From NCBI GenBank assembly GCA_910574915.1, contig CAJTCR010000007.1:1-64000 (forward strand): a stretch of 64,000 nucleotides of DNA, read 5' to 3'. The translations under genes were made by a program, and so were the position numbers. Positions within the stretch are counted from its first letter, which is position 1; the number at the start of each line of letters is the position of its first letter. The notes below the pieces were generated by a model. That model ran no database searches. It worked only from the letters and a program-made list of their open reading frames with translations, and was not told the DNA's origin. The DNA comes from Eubacteriaceae bacterium. GTDB taxonomy: Bacteria > Bacillota > Clostridia > Lachnospirales > Lachnospiraceae. Of the stretch, positions 61,101 through 64,000 are shown in pieces.

Positions 61101-61987
61101 TTCCGACCGTTGCACAAGAAGGGAAAGAAGAGGTGCGTACGCAGGTATACAAGGCGGACAGCATCTATGTATGCAGGCAAAAAAACGCGCAGCCAACGGT
61201 ATTTATCCCGGTATTTCCGGGCACCAACTGCGAGGATGACGCTGCAAGGGCGTTTGTACGCGCAGGGGCAAAGACGATTGTAAAAGTGTTTAAAAACCTG
61301 GACGGCGCGGATATCCGCGATTCGGTAGAAGAATTTGCGCGTGCCATTCAGCAGTCCCAGATCTTAATGTTCCCGGGCGGATTTTCCGCGGGCGACGAAC
61401 CGGAAGGCTCCGCGAAGTTTTTTGCCAATGTATTTCGAAACGAGCGGATCAGGGAAGCGGTTATGCGCCTGCTAAACGAAAGGGACGGCTTGGCGCTTGG
61501 CATCTGCAACGGCTTTCAGGCGCTGCTCAAGCTGGGGCTTTTGCCGTACGGCGAAATCACACAGCAAAAAGCGGACTCGCCGACACTGACCTACAATACG
61601 ATCGGGCGCCATATTTCCAAGATGGTATATACAAAGGTCGTATCCAATAAGAGCCCGTGGCTTAGTAAGGCAGCGCTTGGCGGCGTCTATACAAATCCGG
61701 CGTCCCACGGCGAAGGGCGGTTTGTCGCCAATGAAGAATGGCTGCAAAAGTTGTTTGCAAACGGGCAGGTTGCCACCCAGTATGTCAACGAAGCCGGCGT
61801 GCCGACGATGGACGAGGAGTGGAATATTAACGGCTCGTATCTAGCGGTCGAAGGCATTACCAGCCCGGACGGGCGCGTCTTTGGAAAGATGGCGCATTCT
61901 GAGCGGCGCGGGGAGTCGGTGGCTGTAAATATTTATGGGGAGCAGGATCTTAAGCTGTTTGAGTCTGGGGTGGCTTATTTTCAGTAA
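58181..61987 (+). CDS. purL: Phosphoribosylformylglycinamidine synthase, single chain
   Basis: Converts FGAR, glutamine and ATP to FGAM in purine synthesis. 1268 residues, the long form with a fused glutaminase. ATG 58181 follows CAGGAGG. The synthetase region has VLDTYWSDHCRHTTFLTE, NFKNETHNHPTEIEPFGGAA, GGRTGRDGCGGATGSSKAHT and LPSIGGKDSMSGTFNEIDVP; the C-terminal glutaminase holds PVFPGTNCEDDAARAFVRAG, MFPGGFSAGDEPEGSAKFFA, the nucleophile Cys in LALGICNGFQALLKLGLLPY and the closing AHSERRG. Transcribed alone; a weak -10 (TATACT) lies 50 nt upstream. The pathway's AICAR transformylase is in the same window at 8200-9381. Confidence 0.97.
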   Translation: MGNVRRVFAEKKPPFAVAAKSLLHEIRHYLGIAGVTGVRELIRYDVENISDKTFEIAKVTVFSEPPVDWIYEETFDEKGARVFSVEYLPGQFDQRADSAKQCIQLLNSNEEPVVRTAVTYVIDGDISDSEWEAIKKHCINPVDSRESGMEKPGTLIQQFDEPGDVAVFDGFIHMQDAQLKELYDSLNLAMTFQDFLHIRGYFENEEKRDPSVTEVRVLDTYWSDHCRHTTFLTELTDVSFADGYYRAPIEQTYAHYLDSFQNLYAGRSDKFVCLMDLALMAMKRLKQEGKLQDQEESDEINACSIVVPVQVDGKTEEWLVNFKNETHNHPTEIEPFGGAATCLGGAIRDPLSGRTYVYQAMRVTGAADPTLPVSETLEGKLPQKNLTRGAARGYSSYGNQIGLATGYVKEIYHPDYVAKRMEIGAVMGAAPRAAVQRLTSDPGDMIVLLGGRTGRDGCGGATGSSKAHTTQSIDTCGAEVQKGNAPTERKLQRLFRTPEVSKIIKKCNDFGAGGVSVAIGELADGLRIELDKVPKKYAGLDGTEIAISESQERMACVIAPENLDRFLAYAKEENLEAVPVAQVTKEPRLVLLWRGRKIVNISRAFLNTNGAHQKAAVAVEMPLKEENFFGKLELEQVKSDVEAGDIRAAWLHTLSDLNVCSQKGLVEMFDGSIGAGSVFMPYGGRYQLTETQAMVAKLPVLHGRTDTVTMMAYGFDPYLSSWSPYHGAVYAVLESLSRIVAAGGDYSKVRFTFQEYFRRMSKEPSRWSQPFASLLGAYAAQIGFGLPSIGGKDSMSGTFNEIDVPPTLVSFAVDTAKQQDIITPELKAAGNKLIRLSVETDEYDLPVYERVKVLYDTVHTLIQQGVLLSAYVPDGKGIAAAVSKMAFGNKLGVCLDANAVSAQQLFAPDFGSFVAEVPTDRLSQAKEAVRGAGLLDAYTVIGEVTADGAFCYGDVRISMDEALLAWTQTLEKVFPTVAQEGKEEVRTQVYKADSIYVCRQKNAQPTVFIPVFPGTNCEDDAARAFVRAGAKTIVKVFKNLDGADIRDSVEEFARAIQQSQILMFPGGFSAGDEPEGSAKFFANVFRNERIREAVMRLLNERDGLALGICNGFQALLKLGLLPYGEITQQKADSPTLTYNTIGRHISKMVYTKVVSNKSPWLSKAALGGVYTNPASHGEGRFVANEEWLQKLFANGQVATQYVNEAGVPTMDEEWNINGSYLAVEGITSPDGRVFGKMAHSERRGESVAVNIYGEQDLKLFESGVAYFQ

Positions 61988-62013
61988 ATAAGCGCCGGAT
62001 TCTGTGCAAGATG

Positions 62014-62042
62014 TTGAAAACAGATAGGTTTTATGGTATGCT
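62014..62042 (+). promoter_or_regulatory. Promoter of the 34-aa toxin mRNA
   Basis: TTGAAA (62014-62019), 17 bp, TATGCT (62037-62042), with TG before the -10. Confidence 0.6.
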
Positions 62043-62079
62043 TTAAAAGCTGTTGAACCTCCGGCAGAAAGGAGGTGAA

Positions 62080-62104
62080 GTATTTATGATAGATTTCTTG
62101 GTCG
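62080..62104 (+). repeat. Direct repeat 1 of the par-like toxin locus
   Basis: GTATTTATGATAG followed by ATTTCTTGGTCG. It spans the toxin start codon (62086) and the first codons, and is repeated at 62274-62299 in the same orientation, with two or three changes and one extra base. Confidence 0.85.
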
Positions 62105-62190
62105 AAATCATTGTCTCTGTTGTGGCAGAAGTAGCAACACATTACATCTGCAAATGGCTGGACAGGGATGAAAGCGACAGCCTGGAATAG
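62086..62190 (+). CDS. Small hydrophobic putative type I toxin
   Basis: 34-residue peptide: IDFLVEIIVSVVAEVATHYI forms one membrane helix, followed by the conserved-looking CKWLDRDESDSLE tail. ATG 62086 follows GGAGGTG. Peptides with a short hydrophobic helix ending in YICKWLD are common unannotated frames in gut Firmicutes, to my knowledge. The locus layout is that of a type I toxin: its own promoter, a bidirectional terminator at 62209-62240, and a convergent RNA from 62326-62354 that carries, through a direct repeat, the complement of this gene's start region. Expected action: membrane disturbance when the antisense RNA is absent. Function is inference. Confidence 0.7.
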   Translation: MIDFLVEIIVSVVAEVATHYICKWLDRDESDSLE

Positions 62191-62208
62191 CTCACCGTAA
62201 TGAGCGAG

Positions 62209-62240
62209 AAAACCCCCGAAGTGGCTGCTCCGGGGGTTTT
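62209..62240. terminator. Bidirectional terminator shared by toxin mRNA and antisense RNA
   Basis: AAAACCCCCG (62209-62218) and CGGGGGTTTT (62231-62240) are exact complements with a 12-nt loop; both strands give a GC stem ending in U residues. A smaller hairpin GCTCA/TGAGC stands just before it. Confidence 0.9.
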
Positions 62241-62273
62241 CGTTTGCCATACGGCATTTGTAACACTGCTGTC

Positions 62274-62299
62274 GTATTTATGACAGGCTTTCTTGGTCG
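62274..62299 (+). repeat. Direct repeat 2 of the par-like toxin locus
   Basis: GTATTTATGACAGGCTTTCT followed by TGGTCG. Its orientation matches repeat 1, but it is transcribed from the opposite strand, so the RNA carries the complement of the toxin start region. Confidence 0.85.
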
Positions 62300-62325
62300 T
62301 TGTTTTAGACTTTTCGTCTAAAAGC

Positions 62326-62354
62326 ATTATAGCATATGCGGTTTCAGATTGCAA
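62326..62354 (-). promoter_or_regulatory. Promoter of the antitoxin RNA
   Basis: On the minus strand TTGCAA (62349-62354), 17 bp, TATAAT (62326-62331), with TG one base before the -10. Stronger than the toxin promoter, as expected for an antitoxin RNA made in excess. Confidence 0.8.
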
Positions 62355-62534
62355 TATTCTAAAAATTTTTCAAATATAGATTCTTATTGAAGTCAAGATC
62401 GCCTTAAAAAAAGTCAAATACACCCCTTTTATCAAAACCGATAAAGCGGTATTATCATCTATGTCAGGAACGCCTGACAGACACAACAAAAAAACATAAC
62501 ATAGAGGATACGACAAAAAGGAGTGAATCATAAA

Positions 62535-62717
62535 ATGGCAGCAATGACAAATCATACAGGGTACAAGACAAATGACAGCCAGCAAACAGGCGGCATCAAA
62601 GAACGTTTTCCGAATTATCTGCGTGCATATGGCACACAGCCGGTATGCGGCGTATTGGCGGTAAACCGCAGTGCGGATATGTACCGAAATTTTTCCGTAT
62701 TAAATAGCGGCAGATAA
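62535..62717 (+). CDS. Small protein of unknown function
   Basis: 60 residues from ATG 62535, with AAAAAGGAG upstream; GTG 62523 would add four residues. The sequence is soluble and ends RNFSVLNSGR; the middle NYLRAYGTQPVCGVLAVNRS has no motif that I know. Codon use and ribosome site look real. The leader carries a compact hairpin TGTCAGG-AACG-CCTGACA (62462-62479). A strong terminator begins at the stop codon. A -10-like TATTAT near 62450 may be its promoter. Function not predictable. Confidence 0.6.
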   Translation: MAAMTNHTGYKTNDSQQTGGIKERFPNYLRAYGTQPVCGVLAVNRSADMYRNFSVLNSGR

Positions 62718-62785
62718 AACAGGGCGCTTTTTCTGTCTATATCTTTTCATAAGATATAGGTGAGATGGAAAGCGCCCTGTTTTTT
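62717..62785. terminator. Bidirectional terminator between the 60-aa gene and the AraC gene
   Basis: AAACAGGGCGCTTT pairs with AAAGCGCCCTGTTT; an inner stem CTATATCTT/AAGATATAG extends it. T-runs are present on both strands. Confidence 0.85.
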
Positions 62786-62803
62786 GCCGTTAAGAATTCA
62801 GCG

Positions 62804-63679
62804 CTACAGCTCTTCGAGATCTTCCTTCCAGTGCATTCGCTGGTCTTTTGCATCATCCCGGTATTTTCTGCGGTACTGCGAGGGCGTGATGCCTTTTTTT
62901 TGTTTGAACGCTTTTGAAAAGACCAGCGGGTCTTGGTATCCGCAGGAGAGTGCAACGCCGCTGATTGGCAGCTCGCTGACGGTTAAAAGCTCTGCGGCGC
63001 AGGTAATCCGGCAGTTGGTAAGGTAGTCCTGCGGCGATACGCCAAGGTTTCTGCGAAACAGGGTGTACAAATAGCTGCGGTCAATGCAGACATAGGCGGC
63101 AATGTCCGCAACGTGGATCGTGTTGGAATAGTTGTTATGTATATATTCGAGCGCCCTGCGAATATACAGGTTGTCTCCGTCCGTACGTGAAGTCGGGAAG
63201 GCTGAAATGTCCCGGGCAAGTACAGCAAAAAACGAGTATAAAAGGCTTTGCATGAAAAATTGATCCGTAGGGCTTGACGTATTGTTTTTCAGCATATTGA
63301 AAACGATCTGTTTCAGCTCGCTGCTGTGGCTGCTCCGGTAGGTCAGATGGCCGCTGCTTAAGCCGATGGAACGCAGGTATTCGCCTGCCTTGTCTCCGTG
63401 AAACCCGATCCACAAATAAGTCCAGGGTTCTTTTTCATCAGCCTGGTAAAAGGTCTGTACATTGGGTTCGATTAAAAAGCCCTGCCCTGCCTGCAAGGCG
63501 TACTGGACGTCTCCTGCGTGGTAGCGGCCTTTTCCTTCGAGTATATAGTGCAGTATATAGTTCGGACGTACAGCGGGGCCGAAGCTGTGCAGAGGCTCGC
63601 ATTTGGAATATCCGCACAGGCATAAGTACAGGTCGTTAAAGTTGTGGTCTGATAGATGCAGTACATATGAATTTTCCAT
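62804..63679 (-). CDS. AraC-family transcriptional regulator with cupin-like sensor domain
   Basis: 291 residues; ATG 63677-63679 follows AAGGACG. N-terminal arabinose-binding/cupin-like domain (NYILHYILEGKGRYHAGDVQ, QAGQGFLIEPNVQTFYQADE, PWTYLWIGFHG). C-terminal double helix-turn-helix from about residue 185: RALEYIHNNYSNTIHVADIA, CIDRSYLYTLFRRNLGVSPQ and LPISGVALSCGYQDPLVFSK, ending GITPSQYRRKYR. Such regulators of the Clostridia usually respond to a plant-derived sugar and activate nearby glycoside-utilisation genes, which would lie outside this window. Monocistronic; it shares a terminator with the gene converging on it. Confidence 0.93.
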   Translation of the reverse strand: MENSYVLHLSDHNFNDLYLCLCGYSKCEPLHSFGPAVRPNYILHYILEGKGRYHAGDVQYALQAGQGFLIEPNVQTFYQADEKEPWTYLWIGFHGDKAGEYLRSIGLSSGHLTYRSSHSSELKQIVFNMLKNNTSSPTDQFFMQSLLYSFFAVLARDISAFPTSRTDGDNLYIRRALEYIHNNYSNTIHVADIAAYVCIDRSYLYTLFRRNLGVSPQDYLTNCRITCAAELLTVSELPISGVALSCGYQDPLVFSKAFKQKKGITPSQYRRKYRDDAKDQRMHWKEDLEEL

Positions 63680-63710
63680 AATCCTGGCGTCCTTTTTGAT
63701 ATCGATATCA

Positions 63711-64000
63711 TTATAGCTGAACGATAAAGTCCTCTTTATGGTCGGTCAACTGCTTTTCGTTGTACAAGATCGCATCCGCCTTGTGCAGCCGGTAGTTTCT
63801 AGGACTCATGCCGAACTTCTTTTTAAAGGCTTTGGAAAAATTCAACTGGTCTTCATATCCGATGGCGTTCGAGATCTCTTTGATGGCGTCAGGCGTGCTG
63901 ACTAAGAGGTTTGCCGCCTTGTGCATACGAAAATCAATCAGGAATTTTTGTATGGACATGCCAAGCTCCTTTTGAAAGGCGCAGTTTAAGTACGCCCGGC
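63711..64000 (-). CDS. AraC-family regulator, C-terminal part (5' end outside window)
   Basis: The frame is open to the window edge and reads RAYLNCAFQKELGMSIQKFL, then IDFRMHKAANLLVSTPDAIK and EISNAIGYEDQLNFSKAFKK, ending KKFGMSPRNYRLHKADAIL plus a ~20-residue tail. This is the second helix-turn-helix of an AraC protein; the internal Met at 63959 is not the start. It is the upstream neighbour of the AraC gene at 62804, on the same strand with a ~30-nt gap, so two AraC regulators stand in tandem and may be co-transcribed. Confidence 0.9.
   Translation of the reverse strand, partial: RAYLNCAFQKELGMSIQKFLIDFRMHKAANLLVSTPDAIKEISNAIGYEDQLNFSKAFKKKFGMSPRNYRLHKADAILYNEKQLTDHKEDFIVQL

Larger units (their letters stand above)
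62209..62320 (-). ncRNA. Predicted antitoxin RNA with par-like direct repeat
   Basis: Minus-strand transcript of ~110 nt from the promoter at 62326-62354 to the shared terminator. Its 5' end folds as TTTTAGAC/GTCTAAAA. It then contains CGACCAAGAAA and CATAAATAC, complementary to the ribosome-site/start-codon region of the toxin mRNA (direct repeat 62274-62299 versus 62080-62104), in addition to overlap at the terminator. This is the plan of the par locus of plasmid pAD1 (Fst toxin). Ends are predicted only. Confidence 0.65.

Noticed and set aside
1-64000. CRISPR array, tRNA or rRNA genes
   Set aside because: No regularly spaced repeats, cloverleaf with conserved T-loop, or rRNA signature sequence was noticed by eye; a tRNAscan or Infernal run would settle it.

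Overview
The window looks like a piece of a chromosome from an anaerobic, Gram-positive, butyrate-forming Clostridia, most probably a gut Lachnospiraceae. The reasons are strong AGGAGG-type ribosome binding sites on most genes, a thl-hbd-bcd-etfB-etfA cluster behind a Rex-type operator, a single-chain PurL with a C-terminal glutaminase domain, a separate AICAR transformylase, and Firmicutes-type small hydrophobic toxins. The species assignment is inference. No rRNA, tRNA or CRISPR array was found by eye.

Layout. (1) 1-6573: arabinoside utilisation, with an ABC sugar importer (binding protein, two permeases), a GH43 and a GH51 enzyme, and a YesL-like membrane protein. (2) 6574-12001: a gene graveyard holding two copies of a ~230-bp foldback repeat, two copies of a 146-bp repeat, broken YhcG-, Rpn-, ABC- and IS3-type genes, a 37-aa type I toxin locus, a lone MerR-type promoter and a 27-bp inverted-repeat pair. 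The AICAR transformylase gene sits inside it on the minus strand. (3) 12061-34383: a ~22-kb surface-glycan cluster read in one direction. It has an XRE regulator, many GT2/GT4 glycosyltransferases, a Wzm/Wzt ABC exporter, a membrane GT-C-like protein, a methyltransferase fusion, and a nucleotide-sugar block (RfbF, RfbH, split transketolase, SDR, GtrB-like GT2). A run of ten G residues lies in front of the SDR gene. (4) 34556-35898: an Rpn-family gene cut by a TA-flanked foldback MITE, with a second, shortened MITE just after it.

(5) 36204-43428: carAB, a degenerate HD-GYP protein (minus strand) and a secreted coiled-coil/SleB-type wall hydrolase. (6) 43563-49078: the butyryl-CoA operon. (7) 49135-53715: an Lrp-like regulator, BioY, a phosphatase-fold protein and a nuclease-helicase fusion. 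(8) 53749-58004 (minus strand): a VanY-like carboxypeptidase, then a membrane protein, histidine kinase and response regulator operon. (9) 58181-64000: purL, a second type I toxin locus with par-like direct repeats, a 60-aa unknown protein and two AraC regulators, the last running off the window.

How it fits together: sugars brought in by region 1 would feed fermentation to butyryl-CoA, with NADH-responsive control by Rex. The glycan cluster probably builds a polymer exported by Wzm/Wzt and decorated with an unusual 3,6-dideoxy, possibly branched-chain, CDP-sugar. The strongest leads are the par-like toxin locus at 62014-62354, the foldback repeats whose arms differ between copies while pairing is kept, the MITE whose removal exactly restores an Rpn reading frame, the split transketolase beside RfbH, and the poly-G tract. 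All assignments come from reading the sequence; no database search was run.
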